Source of the DNA: Methylocystis sp.
Lineage (GTDB): Bacteria > Pseudomonadota > Alphaproteobacteria > Rhizobiales > Beijerinckiaceae
Direction of reading: 5' to 3'
NCBI GenBank assembly: GCA_024506175.1
Contig: JAMBEQ010000227.1
Coordinates: 1 to 63,726 of the forward strand
DNA length: 63,726 nt
Below the pieces are notes generated by a model that searched no databases, was not told the origin of the DNA, and was given only the letters and a program-made list of their open reading frames with translations. A program made the translations under genes and the position numbers. Positions 26,884 through 35,905 of this stretch are shown in pieces; within the stretch, counting starts at the first letter, position 1; each line of letters begins with the position of its first letter.

Positions 26884-27066
26884 TCAGTGGCAGGGGAAGG
26901 AGAGCGCGTGGCGCGAATCGTGCGCCGCGTCATGCACGCTCTGCGAATTGGCAAAGCCTGCGCCATAGACGAGGCCCAGCCCGATGAACAAAGCGACGAA
27001 AGCGGCCTTCAGCGTCTCCGCGCGGGCGGCGGAAAGCGAACGGACGGCGGCGGTATTGGTCGTCAT
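26884..27066 (-). CDS. cbtB: Cobalt transporter subunit CbtB
   Basis: A 60-residue protein with one transmembrane helix (about 20-40) and a metal-binding C-terminus with His45, His49, His53 and a terminal Cys-His pair, the CbtB signature. ATG 27066 is used: AGGGAG lies upstream next to a hairpin, and the riboswitch precedes it. The longer frame to 27162 would run into the riboswitch. First gene of the twelve-gene operon. Confidence 0.9.
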   Translation of the reverse strand: MTTNTAAVRSLSAARAETLKAAFVALFIGLGLVYGAGFANSQSVHDAAHDSRHALSFPCH

Positions 27067-27074
27067 GTAAACGT

Positions 27075-27097
27075 CTCCCTGCCGCCCCACCGGCGGC
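27075..27097 (-). promoter_or_regulatory. Expression-platform hairpin next to the cbtB ribosome binding site
   Basis: On the minus strand GCCGCC-N5-GGCGGC forms a 6-bp hairpin ending directly at AGGGAG, the ribosome binding site of cbtB (plus-strand 27075-27080). No T-tract is present. This suggests that the riboswitch acts on translation initiation. Confidence 0.5.
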
Positions 27098-27108
27098 GCA
27101 ATATTCCG

Positions 27109-27280
27109 ACTAGCGACGGCAGGTCTCCTGGCTTCCGGGTTCCATCCGCGCCGCCTTCCCAAGCTTATCGCTCAGTGGCCGATGGCGCGGCCTTCCCGGT
27201 CACAGTTGCGGGGGCAGCCGCGGTTTTGGGGGCTCCCGCACCGCGTTCCCTTTTCGCCTTCTTGCGAAGGACCGTCACCT
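27109..27280 (-). promoter_or_regulatory. Cobalamin riboswitch controlling cbtB-cbtA-cobW-cobN-cob operon
   Basis: Read on the minus strand it shows the conserved AdoCbl-riboswitch core: GGTGACGGTCC at the 5' end, GCGGCTGCCCCCGCAACTGT in the middle, GCCACTGAGC, and the B12 box GAAGCCAGGAGACCTGCC near the 3' end, closed by a CGTCGC/GACGGT region. It lies just before cbtB and would lower expression of cobalt entry and corrin synthesis when adenosylcobalamin is plentiful. Confidence 0.95.
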
Positions 27281-27329
27281 TCAGTCATATGCGCGCGTCA
27301 CGTTTACGTCAAACGCTTAGGAGCGCGTC

Positions 27330-27947
27330 TTGCAGATAGACCAAGAAAAGGACGCCGCGCGCCGCCATCGCGAGAAGATGGAAAAGCGCAAGGCGGTTCA
27401 GGACGCTGAGGTGGCTGGCAAGACGATCGTGCAAATGGGTCTGCTGATGGTTCACACCGGGCCGGGCAAGGGCAAATCGACGGCGGCCTTCGGCCTCGCT
27501 TTGCGCGCGCTCGGTCATGGCTGGAAGGTGGGCGTCGTGCAGTTCGGCAAGGGCGCTTGGCGGACGGGCGAGCGCGACATGCTCGAGAAGCTGGGGCAGG
27601 TCGAATGGCATACGCTCGGCGAGGGCTTCACCTGGGAAACGCAGGACCGCGCGCGTGACGAGGCGGCCGCGCGGCGCGCCTGGGAAAAGGCTTGCGCGCT
27701 GATGGATGATCCGGAAATCCGCCTGCTGGTGCTCGACGAGCTCAATATTTCGCTGCGCTACGACCATCTTCCGCTTGCGGAAGTGCTCGCGCGGTTGACG
27801 GCGCGGCGGGTCGATCTGCATGTGGTCGTCACGGGGCGCAACGCCAAGCCGGAAATGATCGCGGCGGCCGATCTCGTCACGGAAATGACGCTGGTTAAGC
27901 ACCATTTCGCAGCGGGGGTTAAGGCGCAGGAAGGCATAGAGTTTTAA
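27330..27947 (+). CDS. cobO: Cob(I)yrinic acid a,c-diamide adenosyltransferase
   Basis: A 205-residue P-loop ATP:corrinoid adenosyltransferase of the CobA/CobO family. Walker motif VHTGPGKGKSTAAFG; GVVQFGKGAWRTGE; LLVLDELNISLRY; HVVVTGRNAKPE. It attaches the 5'-deoxyadenosyl group to the cobalt. The start is TTG 27330 with AGGAG 5 bases upstream. It is divergent from the riboswitch operon, and no riboswitch is seen on its own side. Confidence 0.94.
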   Translation: MQIDQEKDAARRHREKMEKRKAVQDAEVAGKTIVQMGLLMVHTGPGKGKSTAAFGLALRALGHGWKVGVVQFGKGAWRTGERDMLEKLGQVEWHTLGEGFTWETQDRARDEAAARRAWEKACALMDDPEIRLLVLDELNISLRYDHLPLAEVLARLTARRVDLHVVVTGRNAKPEMIAAADLVTEMTLVKHHFAAGVKAQEGIEF

Positions 27948-28029
27948 GCAGGCGGACAACCGCGGACATCTGCGCGCCAGTCAAATTCACAGCATCCAAA
28001 GCATGGTTTTCTGCAAGATGAGACTTCAA

Positions 28030-29073
28030 TCAACCAATGCGCAGCTGCTCTACGCGGTCTATCGCTGAGCGCCATACCCTGGAGAGAGATTTTTTGACGA
28101 CGCTAAGCGCCCGCCAGAAGGCTAAGCCAGCTTTGATCGGCGGAATCGCAAGCATCCCATAGGCCGAGTGCGGGTTGGGGCCCTCTTCGTCGACGCCGTA
28201 GGATAGGCGAGGGTTTTGTGGAGAAGGGACCTCGAGCGTCCCAAACATCCAATCCCACACTGCGAGGACGCTCCCGAGATTACGATTGAAGTGCTGGGGA
28301 TCTTTCGAGTGATGGATCTGATGATGGGCCGGGCTCAAGAAAATTCGTCCCCAGACCCCCTCAAACGGAATCCAGAACTGCGAATGCTGAAGATGTCCGA
28401 TGGTCCAAAGGAAGGTGATGAATATAATGTTTTTGCCATCGACAGAGAACATTTCTGCATTTCGGCCGAATAGCCAGTCCAATACGCCGGAGGCGCCGCC
28501 GATAAACAAGGCGAGCATATAACCGAAAACAATACTGTCGATGGGGTGATTTCTGAAGTTGGTCAGAGGCGTGAGGACGTCAGCCGTGTGGTGTAATTTA
28601 TGGAGCTCCCATAAAACCGGGACCCGGTGTTTGAGGTAGTGGTCGACCCAATATCCAATCTCGTAGGCCAAGAACAATGCGACCGTCGTTATCAATTTGA
28701 CCGTAAAATCACAGCAGCTGACAGGGTCAATTTCGCCGAATGCGCTTCTTAGGGCGGAATGAACGCCCATCGAAATCGTGTTCGTTGAAATCACAAGGCC
28801 GCCCACGACCGCCGGCATGAAAACGACGCTCAGAACAAAGAGCTTCAGGTCGGCATGGAAGGATTCGCGCGTCAAAATGCTTTTTGTAAAGATAGCACGC
28901 GCGATAGCCCGCAAATTGGCGCGCCCGCGGCGCCTTTTATGGTGATAGGCCAAGGCGCAAAAAGCAACGCAGAACGACGACGCTAGCGAATAGACTGAAA
29001 AAATCGAACCCGCCGTGAACAGTTCGTAGGACACCCTGTTTACGGAAAAGCGGATGGCGCTGCTCAGGTCCAT
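28030..29073 (-). CDS. Sterol desaturase / fatty acid hydroxylase family protein
   Basis: About 347 residues, integral membrane di-iron oxygenase. Histidine motifs in order: DHYLKH, HKLHH, HFNRN/GHLQH region and HHQIHH, as in the sterol desaturase superfamily. The substrate could be a sterol, hopanoid-related lipid, carotenoid or fatty acid. ATG 29073 is preferred over a TTG at 29142. The gene is flanked by intergenic space and lies tail-to-tail with cobO. Confidence 0.85.
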   Translation of the reverse strand: MDLSSAIRFSVNRVSYELFTAGSIFSVYSLASSFCVAFCALAYHHKRRRGRANLRAIARAIFTKSILTRESFHADLKLFVLSVVFMPAVVGGLVISTNTISMGVHSALRSAFGEIDPVSCCDFTVKLITTVALFLAYEIGYWVDHYLKHRVPVLWELHKLHHTADVLTPLTNFRNHPIDSIVFGYMLALFIGGASGVLDWLFGRNAEMFSVDGKNIIFITFLWTIGHLQHSQFWIPFEGVWGRIFLSPAHHQIHHSKDPQHFNRNLGSVLAVWDWMFGTLEVPSPQNPRLSYGVDEEGPNPHSAYGMLAIPPIKAGLAFWRALSVVKKSLSRVWRSAIDRVEQLRIG

Positions 29074-29496
29074 TGTAAGCTTCTGATCCGAGGAATTGGG
29101 AGGCCCCGGCGGGATTGAGCCGCCTGGGAACGTCTCCGGCAATGGCGTCCGGCGGGCTCCGGCCCCCGATTGGTCGTCAACTGGCCTCTCTGCAAAGCCT
29201 ATTCGCGGGATTCAACTTTGCCAAGGCATTATGGGCGCCCTGGCTACTGAATCCGCTGTCGCTTGGGGAGGTTGAACGAAAAAGCCGGGAGCAGGGCGCC
29301 GAGCAAAAGCGGAGCCGGCCGCTCGGGTTTTTGCCGCTCTCACGAAGCAGGAAGGCTGGCCCAAAAAGCGGAAGCCGACGCCCGAACAAGTCGAAAGCGT
29401 CGGCTCCATATCGATCTGCGCCAAGGCCGCGCAGAGCGTCCTCCCCGAAGACAAGGCCGGGAGGTTTAACCCCCGGCAAGTCGTTCGGCAGGGGTA
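29074..29496. other. 423-base region without a convincing gene
   Basis: The open frames here have no good start or codon pattern. One short frame (about 29289-29503, plus strand) gives a protein-like C-terminal sequence ending in a stop but has no start codon. It may be a gene remnant. No promoter or RNA could be picked out with confidence. Confidence 0.4.
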
Positions 29497-29691
29497 TTAC
29501 TGAATCATGCGGGCGGTGGAGCCGACGCCGGCGGAGCCGAGCGCTTCGCGGTTGTTGCCCGTGCCGTTCGTGCCCTCGGGGGAGATCCAGTCCGGAACCC
29601 AAGTGAGAGCGACGACGATGAAGCCGACGAAAGCGGCGACCCAAACCAGCATCTTGCCGATGTCGCCGGAGCTGTGAACGTTGACAGCCAT
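29497..29691 (-). CDS. Small single-pass membrane protein of unknown function
   Basis: A 64-residue protein with AGGGGG about 7 bases before the ATG. Residues about 13-33 form one hydrophobic helix (MLVWVAAFVGFIVVALTWV), followed by a Gly/Asn/Ser-rich hydrophilic tail. I do not recognise the family. The ribosome binding site and clean helix favour a real gene. It is divergent from rpsB. Confidence 0.55.
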   Translation of the reverse strand: MAVNVHSSGDIGKMLVWVAAFVGFIVVALTWVPDWISPEGTNGTGNNREALGSAGVGSTARMIQ

Positions 29692-29947
29692 GCGTTTTCC
29701 CCCTGTTTGTTATTTACCTGAATGCTTGCCGCATCGAGGGTAACCCTAGCCCGATTCAAACCGCTTGGCAATCTGCCGGTCGGGTCAATTTTGAGGGGGG
29801 CAAAACCAGACTTATACGCAATAAAAACAGCAATTTGACATGCGACAACTGGTCGCGGACGAAATTTTTTTCGCGGTGCAAAAATGAAAGAGTCGCGCCC
29901 TCTAGGCGCCCCTTCCGCCCTCCTTGCAAAGCTGGCCGCGAGCCCTA

Positions 29948-29976
29948 TTGCTCCTTTCGGGCGCTTCGCATATAAG
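29948..29976 (+). promoter_or_regulatory. Probable promoter of rpsB-tsf
   Basis: TTGCTC at 29948-29953 and TATAAG at 29971-29976 with a 17-base spacer, about 115 bases before rpsB. The rest of the 29692-30092 gap is AT-richer than its surroundings and contains another TTGACA (29835) without a convincing -10. No other gene is seen in the gap. Confidence 0.45.
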
Positions 29977-30092
29977 CGCGCGCATCCCACAGGCGAAGGT
30001 TATGCGGCGTCTGATCCAAGGCGTCGTTTCCGGTGGCCGGCTTCCGGCCTCTTTACCTTGCTTTCGCCGAGGCTCAACCGGAGAAAAGTAAA

Positions 30093-31109
30093 ATGGCGCT
30101 TCCCGATTTCACCATGCGCGGCCTTCTCGAGGCGGGCGCTCACTTCGGCCACCAGGCTCATCGCTGGAACCCGAAGATGGCGCCGTATATTTTCGGCGCG
30201 CGCAACAATATCCACATCATCGACCTCGCCCAAACCGTTCCGCTGCTGCATCAGTCGCTGAAGCTCGTATCGGATACGGTCGCCAAGGGCGGTCGCGTGC
30301 TTTTCGTGGGCACCAAGCGTCAGGCGCAGGATCAGATCGCCGACGCGGCCAAGCGCAGCGCGCAATATTACATCAACTCCCGCTGGCTCGGCGGCACGCT
30401 GACGAACTGGAAGACCATTTCGGGCTCAATCAACCGCTTGCGCAAGCTCGACGAGATGCTCTCCGCCGGCGCGCAGGGCGTGACGAAGAAGGAGCGCCTG
30501 CTGCTGACCCGCGAGCGCGACAAGCTCGAGAAAGCGCTCGGCGGCATCAAGGACATGGGCGGCACCCCAGACCTGATCTTCGTCATCGACACCAATAAGG
30601 AGCAGCTTGCGATCAAGGAGGCCAACCGCCTCAAGATCCCGGTCGTGGCGATCCTCGACACCAATTGCGATCCGGATGGCGTGACCTATCCGATCCCGGG
30701 CAACGACGACGCCGGCCGCGCCATCGCGCTCTATTGCGATCTCATCGCCCGCGCCGCGATCGACGGCATCTCCCGCAGCCAGGGGGCGCTGGGCGTCGAC
30801 CTCGGCGAAGCTGAGGCGCCGCAGGTCGAGCCAGCCGTGGCGGGCGGCGAAGCCCCCGCCGCTTACGAGTCGGCCGAGGCGTTCGAGCTGTTGGCGGCGC
30901 CGCGTGGCGCGCCCGACGATCTCGCGAAACTCAACGGCGTCGGCCCGCAGCTCGTCAAGAAGCTCAACGACCACGGCATCTTCCATTACTGGCAGCTCGC
31001 CGCGATGACGCCCGCCGACGTGGAGAAGGTCGACGCGGATCTGAAGCTCAACGGCCGCATTGCCCGCGACGGCTGGATCGATCAGGCGCGCGCGCTTCTT
31101 TCCGCGTAA
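30093..31109 (+). CDS. rpsB: Ribosomal protein uS2 with C-terminal helix-hairpin-helix extension
   Basis: A 338-residue protein. Residues 1 to about 255 are a normal bacterial S2 ([56 protein letters not shown]). The extra about 80 residues contain a helix-hairpin-helix-like unit ([20 protein letters not shown]), an extension found on S2 of many Rhizobiales. GGAGAAAAG lies before ATG 30093; an upstream in-frame ATG is ignored. Confidence 0.97.
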   Translation: MALPDFTMRGLLEAGAHFGHQAHRWNPKMAPYIFGARNNIHIIDLAQTVPLLHQSLKLVSDTVAKGGRVLFVGTKRQAQDQIADAAKRSAQYYINSRWLGGTLTNWKTISGSINRLRKLDEMLSAGAQGVTKKERLLLTRERDKLEKALGGIKDMGGTPDLIFVIDTNKEQLAIKEANRLKIPVVAILDTNCDPDGVTYPIPGNDDAGRAIALYCDLIARAAIDGISRSQGALGVDLGEAEAPQVEPAVAGGEAPAAYESAEAFELLAAPRGAPDDLAKLNGVGPQLVKKLNDHGIFHYWQLAAMTPADVEKVDADLKLNGRIARDGWIDQARALLSA

Positions 31110-31139
31110 CGCCGGACTGTCATCTTTCGCCTTTACCTC

Positions 31140-31168
31140 GGGCGCCGGCTCACCCTGAGCCGGCGCCC
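31140..31168 (+). promoter_or_regulatory. Perfect 13-bp hairpin between rpsB and tsf
   Basis: GGGCGCCGGCTCA-CCC-TGAGCCGGCGCCC with no mismatch and no following T-tract. It could be a partial attenuator, an mRNA-processing site or a stability element adjusting the S2/EF-Ts ratio. Confidence 0.6.
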
Positions 31169-31244
31169 GTCGCCATAAAGCCCCCGAGAGCCGGGAAACC
31201 CGGAGTTCCCGCTTCTAAACGGTCCAAACAGAAGGATTTCGACC

Positions 31245-32171
31245 ATGGCCACGATTACCGCCGCCCTCGTCAAGGAACTGCGCGAGAGCACCGGCGCCGG
31301 CATGATGGACTGCAAGGCGGCGCTCACCGCGACCGACGGCGAGTTCGAGGCCGCGGTCGACTGGCTGCGCAAGAAGGGCCTCTCGAAAGCCGCCAAGAAG
31401 GCCGACCGCGTGGCCGCCGAAGGCCTCGTCGCTGCGCTCACCGGCGACAAGAAGGGCGTGGTCGTCGAGGTGAACTCGGAGACCGACTTCGTTTCGCGCA
31501 ATGCGGACTTCCAGGCGCTCGTCAAGAACATCGCCGAGGTCGCGCTGACCACAGGCAAGACCGACGCCGCCGAGCTCGGCGCCCAGGCTTATCCGGGCGG
31601 CGGCACGGTCGCCGAGAACATCACCAGCTCGATCGCCACGATTGGCGAGAACCTGACGCTCCGCCGCGCGGCTTTGCTGACCGTCGGCGACGGCGTCGTC
31701 GGCCGCTATGTGCACGGCCAGGTCGTCGACGGCCAGGGCAAGATCGCGGTGATCGTCGCGTTGGAGTCGACGGGCGACAAGGAAGTGCTCGGCAAGCTCG
31801 CCCGCGAGATCGCCATGCATGTGGCGTCCGCCAATCCGCAGGCGATGGACTCTGCCGGCCTCGACCCCGCTGTGGTCGAGAGAGAGGCCAACCTGCTGCG
31901 TGAAAAGAACGCCGGCAAGCCCGACAATGTGCTCGCCAAGATCGTCGAGTCCGGCATCAAGACCTTCGCCAAGGAAGTCTGCCTGCTCGACCAGATCTCG
32001 AACCACCCCGAGCATAATGGCAAGACCGTCGCCGTGGCGGTGAAGGAGCTCGAAGGCAAGGCCGGCGCGCCGATCGCCATCAAGGGCTTCGTCCGCTATG
32101 CGCTCGGCGAGGGCATCGAGAAGCAGACGAGCGATTTCGCGGCGGAAGTCGCGGCGGCTGCAAAGGGCTGA
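31245..32171 (+). CDS. tsf: Translation elongation factor Ts
   Basis: A 308-residue guanine-nucleotide exchange factor for EF-Tu. The N-terminal UBA-like domain has [19 protein letters not shown], and the core contains [14 protein letters not shown] (the TDFV contact with EF-Tu) and [15 protein letters not shown] lies 10 bases before the ATG. It is followed by an intrinsic terminator. Confidence 0.97.
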   Translation: MATITAALVKELRESTGAGMMDCKAALTATDGEFEAAVDWLRKKGLSKAAKKADRVAAEGLVAALTGDKKGVVVEVNSETDFVSRNADFQALVKNIAEVALTTGKTDAAELGAQAYPGGGTVAENITSSIATIGENLTLRRAALLTVGDGVVGRYVHGQVVDGQGKIAVIVALESTGDKEVLGKLAREIAMHVASANPQAMDSAGLDPAVVEREANLLREKNAGKPDNVLAKIVESGIKTFAKEVCLLDQISNHPEHNGKTVAVAVKELEGKAGAPIAIKGFVRYALGEGIEKQTSDFAAEVAAAAKG

Positions 32172-32210
32172 GCCAGCCTTTCCAGATCGCACAGAGACAA
32201 TCGAGATAAG

Positions 32211-32237
32211 GCCGGGGCTTAAGCCCCGGCTTTTTTT
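32211..32237 (+). terminator. Rho-independent terminator after tsf
   Basis: GCCGGGGC-TTAA-GCCCCGGC followed by seven T residues. A strong intrinsic terminator separating rpsB-tsf from the SDR gene. Confidence 0.9.
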
Positions 32238-32360
32238 ATAGATTTGCCACCCTACCTGGCGGCCGTCGTCTTCTGCGACATCTCCGCATGGATGGTCGAA
32301 ACCAGCCAAGGCGATAGAAAATCAGAGAGAGCCTCGGCGGCCCGGAGGCATTTCGCTTTT

Positions 32361-32387
32361 GAAACAATCCTCTCGTCCCCCGCGTTT
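32361..32387 (+). promoter_or_regulatory. Possible EcfG-type (general stress) promoter of the SDR gene
   Basis: GAAAC at 32361-32365 and CGTTT at 32383-32387 with a 17-base spacer, close to the alphaproteobacterial EcfG consensus GGAAC-N16/17-CGTT with one mismatch. It lies about 34 bases before the start codon. Confidence 0.35.
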
Positions 32388-32420
32388 CGACCGACTGGCG
32401 GGGGCGCCGGGAGGGTCGCA

Positions 32421-33404
32421 ATGCCTGCGCAAGAACAGTCGATCGAAGAAGCGCTCAAGGAAAACGTATCGATCCACGGCATCGAGAGCGAAGCCGCCCT
32501 GCCGGATATGCAGACGCAGGGCGACGGGCTGCGCGACCCGCGCGAGCTTTACCCGAAGCCGCCTTTCGATAAACAGCCGCAACCCTGGCCGGGCCTCGCC
32601 TGCAAGATGAATCCCCGCCCGGATCACGGCGAGAAAAGCTATCGCGGCTCAGGACGCCTCAAAGGTCGGAAGGCGCTGCTCACGGGCGGCGATTCGGGCA
32701 TCGGCCGGGCGGCGGCCATCGCCTTCGCGCGCGAGGGCGCGGATGTTGCAATAAATTATCTCCCGGAGGAGGAGGAGGATGCGCGGGAGGTCGTGGAGCT
32801 CATAAAGGAGGCCGGCAGGAAGGCCGCCGCCATCCCGGGCGACATTCGCGACGAGACGTTTTGCAGAAAGCTCGTCGACGACGCCGTGCATGAACTTGGC
32901 GGCCTCGACATTCTGGTGAACAACGCCGCGCGACAGCATGTCCACGAATCCATCATGGAGATCACCACGGAAGATCTCGATTGGACCTTCCGCACGAATC
33001 TCTATGCGCTGTTCTGGATTACCAAGGCGGCGATTCCGCATATGCCGCCAGGTTCGACGATCATCAACACAACGTCGATCACGGCCTACGAGCCATCGAA
33101 GCACTTGCTCGACTATGCCGTGACCAAGGCGGGCATTCTGAATTTCACCTGGGGGCTCGCCAAGCAGCTCGCATCCCTGGGAATACGGGTCAACGCTGTC
33201 GCCCCCGGCCCCTTCTGGACGCCGCTGCAGCCGAGCGGCGGGCAGACGCAGGATCATCTTACGAAATTCGGCGGCGACACGCCGCTGGGGCGGCCGGGCC
33301 AGCCGGCGGAGATCGCGCCGCTCTATGTTCTGCTTGCCTCGACCGAGGCGAGCTACGCCACGGGACAGGTCTTCGGCGAGACGGGCGGCGAGGTCGGGCC
33401 CTAG
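32421..33404 (+). CDS. Short-chain dehydrogenase/reductase (YhdF/YghA-type)
   Basis: A 327-residue SDR with an about 80-residue N-terminal extension. Cofactor motif TGGDSGIG at 88-95, NNAA after strand 4, catalytic Ser in [10 protein letters not shown] and YAVTK. The long proline-rich N-terminus ([17 protein letters not shown]) is typical of the stress-linked SDR group that includes YhdF, YghA and YdaD. GGGAGGG precedes ATG 32421. It interrupts the usual tsf-pyrH linkage and has its own probable promoter. Its stop codon lies in the first bases of a palindromic repeat. Confidence 0.88.
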   Translation: MPAQEQSIEEALKENVSIHGIESEAALPDMQTQGDGLRDPRELYPKPPFDKQPQPWPGLACKMNPRPDHGEKSYRGSGRLKGRKALLTGGDSGIGRAAAIAFAREGADVAINYLPEEEEDAREVVELIKEAGRKAAAIPGDIRDETFCRKLVDDAVHELGGLDILVNNAARQHVHESIMEITTEDLDWTFRTNLYALFWITKAAIPHMPPGSTIINTTSITAYEPSKHLLDYAVTKAGILNFTWGLAKQLASLGIRVNAVAPGPFWTPLQPSGGQTQDHLTKFGGDTPLGRPGQPAEIAPLYVLLASTEASYATGQVFGETGGEVGP

Positions 33405-33515
33405 CGCGCTTTCCGCTCGCATGGAATCATGCGAGCGACAAGAAATCGCGCCAAATCAGAAGTCTGGAGCGCATTCTTGTGCGCAAAAGTCTGTCAACTT
33501 TTGCGAAATGCGCTC
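33401..33515. repeat. Palindromic intergenic repeat, copy A
   Basis: About 115 bases. Hairpin 1: CGCTCGCAT-N6-ATGCGAGCG. Hairpin 2: GAGCGCATT, then GCAAAAGT-N6-ACTTTTGC and AATGCGCTC. It is nearly identical to copy B at 57384-57500 and partly to copy C at 14730. A REP/RIME-like family of this genome. Confidence 0.8.
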
Positions 33516-33614
33516 GAACGCTCTGTTGGGCGATCCGGCGGGGGATCACTTGCGGCGAGCGCGCGTCATTCGTATGTAAGTCCCGCCCCGCCCAAGCATT
33601 AGAGAGACTCCGTC

Positions 33615-34340
33615 ATGCTCGACCACGCCTCCCAGCGATATAAACGCGTGGTCGTGAAGCTTTCGGGCGAGGCGTTGCAAGGCCCCTCGCCACATGGGCT
33701 GGACGCTGTGACCCTGGCGCGCATCGCCAAGGATCTTGCGAGGGCCGCCGAGAACGGCCACGAAATCGCGGTCGTGGTCGGCGGCGGCAATTTCTTTAGG
33801 GGCATCAAGGGGGCCGAGACGGGGATCGAGCGCGCCCGGGCAGACTCCATCGGCATGCTGGCGACCGTCATGAACGGGCTTGCGCTGGAGCAGGCGATCG
33901 AGATGCAAGGGCGTCAGGCGCGATGCCTTTCGGCGGTTCCCATGCCGTCCCTGTGCGAATCCTTCTCGCGCCGCGCCGCGCTGCATCACCTCGCCAAGGG
34001 GCGGGTGGTCATCGCCGCCGGCGGCACGGGCAACCCATTCTTCACCACCGATACCGGCGCCGTGTTGCGCGCGGCCGAGCTTTCCGCCGATGCGGTGTTG
34101 AAGGCCACGCAGGTCGACGGCGTCTATACGGCCGACCCGAAGCGCGACCCGAACGCAAAGCGCTACGAGCGCTTGACCCATGATGAGGCCATCGCCCAAA
34201 ATCTCGCGGTGATGGACACTGCCGCCTTTGCGCTCGCGCGAGAGAACCGCATTCCGATTGTCGTATTCTCCATCGGCGAGCCGGACGCCATCGCCTCGGT
34301 GCTCGCCGGCAGAGGCCGGTCGACCCTCGTCGCGCCTTAA
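33615..34340 (+). CDS. pyrH: UMP kinase
   Basis: A 241-residue amino-acid-kinase-fold enzyme that phosphorylates UMP to UDP. RVVVKLSGEAL, VVGGGNFFRG, CESFSRRAALHHL and GTGNPFFTTDTGA are the family blocks. It is the first gene of the pyrH-frr-uppS-cdsA-dxr-rseP run. Confidence 0.96.
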   Translation: MLDHASQRYKRVVVKLSGEALQGPSPHGLDAVTLARIAKDLARAAENGHEIAVVVGGGNFFRGIKGAETGIERARADSIGMLATVMNGLALEQAIEMQGRQARCLSAVPMPSLCESFSRRAALHHLAKGRVVIAAGGTGNPFFTTDTGAVLRAAELSADAVLKATQVDGVYTADPKRDPNAKRYERLTHDEAIAQNLAVMDTAAFALARENRIPIVVFSIGEPDAIASVLAGRGRSTLVAP

Positions 34341-34484
34341 TCCCGCGCGTCTTTGTGGCGCGCGGAGTTCAAAAACATGCCATAAGGGGCCTGATTTCGG
34401 GACCCGAGAATGGGCATGCCCCGTTTAGAACATCGCTGGGCTCCTCCGCGCGTCGCCGCGGCGACAAGACAGGTTAAGGGAATT

Positions 34485-35045
34485 ATGACGGACAAATTCG
34501 ATCTCGCGGACTTGAAGCGCCGCATGCAGGGCGCGATCGCGACCCTCAAGCATGAATTCGGCGGCCTGCGGACTGGTCGCGCCGCCGCGAGCCTGTTGGA
34601 CCCGGTGCATGTCGACGCTTATGGTCAGGTTTCGCCGCTCAATCAGGTTGCAACTGTCAGTGTGCCGGAGCCGCGGATGCTCTCTGTCCAGGTTTGGGAC
34701 AAGGCGCTCGTGATCGCGGTCGACAAGGCGATCCGCGAGGCAAACCTCGGCCTTCAGCCCACCGTCGAGGGTCAAACCCTGCGCATTCGCATGCCGGAAC
34801 TCAACGAGCAGCGCCGCAAGGAGCTGGTAAAGGTGGCGCACAAATATGCGGAGGAGGCGCGCGTGGCGGTGCGTCATGTTCGCCGCGACGGCATCGACAT
34901 ATTAAAGAAGCTTTTGAAAGACCACGCCATTCCGGAGGACGACGGCAAGCGTCACGAAACCGAGGTTCAGAAGGCGACCGACGAGGCGATCAAGGAGATC
35001 GACGCCACATTGGCGACCAAGGAAAAGGAAATTATGCAGGTCTGA
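34485..35045 (+). CDS. frr: Ribosome recycling factor
   Basis: A 186-residue protein that releases ribosomes after termination. [33 protein letters not shown] and [31 protein letters not shown] (read as adjoining blocks) are characteristic. AAGGG lies just before ATG 34485; the upstream ATG at 34410 is not used. Confidence 0.97.
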   Translation: MTDKFDLADLKRRMQGAIATLKHEFGGLRTGRAAASLLDPVHVDAYGQVSPLNQVATVSVPEPRMLSVQVWDKALVIAVDKAIREANLGLQPTVEGQTLRIRMPELNEQRRKELVKVAHKYAEEARVAVRHVRRDGIDILKKLLKDHAIPEDDGKRHETEVQKATDEAIKEIDATLATKEKEIMQV

Positions 35046-35128
35046 GGTAGGTCGCCCCGCTTCACGGAAGCAAGCGCGGCGGCGCCCGCCAGCTTTGCTA
35101 AGATCGGCCGGCGATTCGGATTCCAACG

Positions 35129-35905
35129 ATGGCGGAAGGCGATTTACTCGAAATGGCGACGACCGCACTCGGCATCAAAACGACCCCGCGTCACATCGCG
35201 CTCATCATGGATGGCAACGGCCGCTGGGCCGCCGCCCGCGGCCTGCCGCGCTTGGAAGGGCATCGCCGGGGCGTCGAGGCGCTGCGGCGGGCCGTGCGCG
35301 CCGCGATCGAGCTCAAGATTTCCTATCTCACGGTCTATTCCTTTTCGGCCGAGAACTGGTCGCGTCCGCGCGACGAGGTGCAGAGCCTGCTGGGGCTGCT
35401 GCATCGTTTCATCCGCAACGATCTGAACGAGCTGCACGCCAGTAATGTGCGGGTTCGCGTCATCGGCGCGCGCGCCGATCTCTCTCCCGATATATTGGGC
35501 CTGCTCGAGGAGGCCGAACGGGTGACCCAGGCCAACACTGGCCTGACGCTCGTCGTCGCCTTCAATTATGGAGCGCGTCAGGAGATCGCCGCAGCCGCTC
35601 GTGCGCTCGCCGAAATGGTCGCGCAAGGACGCCTTGCGCCGAACGAGATCGACGCCGACGCGATCGCTGCGCGTCTTGATACGGCTGACATACCCGACCC
35701 CGATCTCATCATCCGGACTTCGGGTGAGCAGCGCCTCTCCAATTTCCTTCTATGGCAAGCGGCTTACGCCGAATTCGTATTCCTGCCCATCCTTTGGCCG
35801 GATTTCGACAGGGCGGCGATGATTGCGGCCTTGCAGGAATACGCTCATCGCGAGCGCCGGTTCGGCCGGGTCGAGCCTGCGCTCAGCGCCAAGACGGCCT
35901 CATGA
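35129..35905 (+). CDS. uppS: Isoprenyl (undecaprenyl) diphosphate synthase
   Basis: A 258-residue cis-prenyltransferase making the C55 lipid carrier. [16 protein letters not shown] carries the catalytic aspartate; [11 protein letters not shown] and [16 protein letters not shown] are conserved. Its stop overlaps the cdsA start (ATGA). Confidence 0.96.
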   Translation: MAEGDLLEMATTALGIKTTPRHIALIMDGNGRWAAARGLPRLEGHRRGVEALRRAVRAAIELKISYLTVYSFSAENWSRPRDEVQSLLGLLHRFIRNDLNELHASNVRVRVIGARADLSPDILGLLEEAERVTQANTGLTLVVAFNYGARQEIAAAARALAEMVAQGRLAPNEIDADAIAARLDTADIPDPDLIIRTSGEQRLSNFLLWQAAYAEFVFLPILWPDFDRAAMIAALQEYAHRERRFGRVEPALSAKTAS

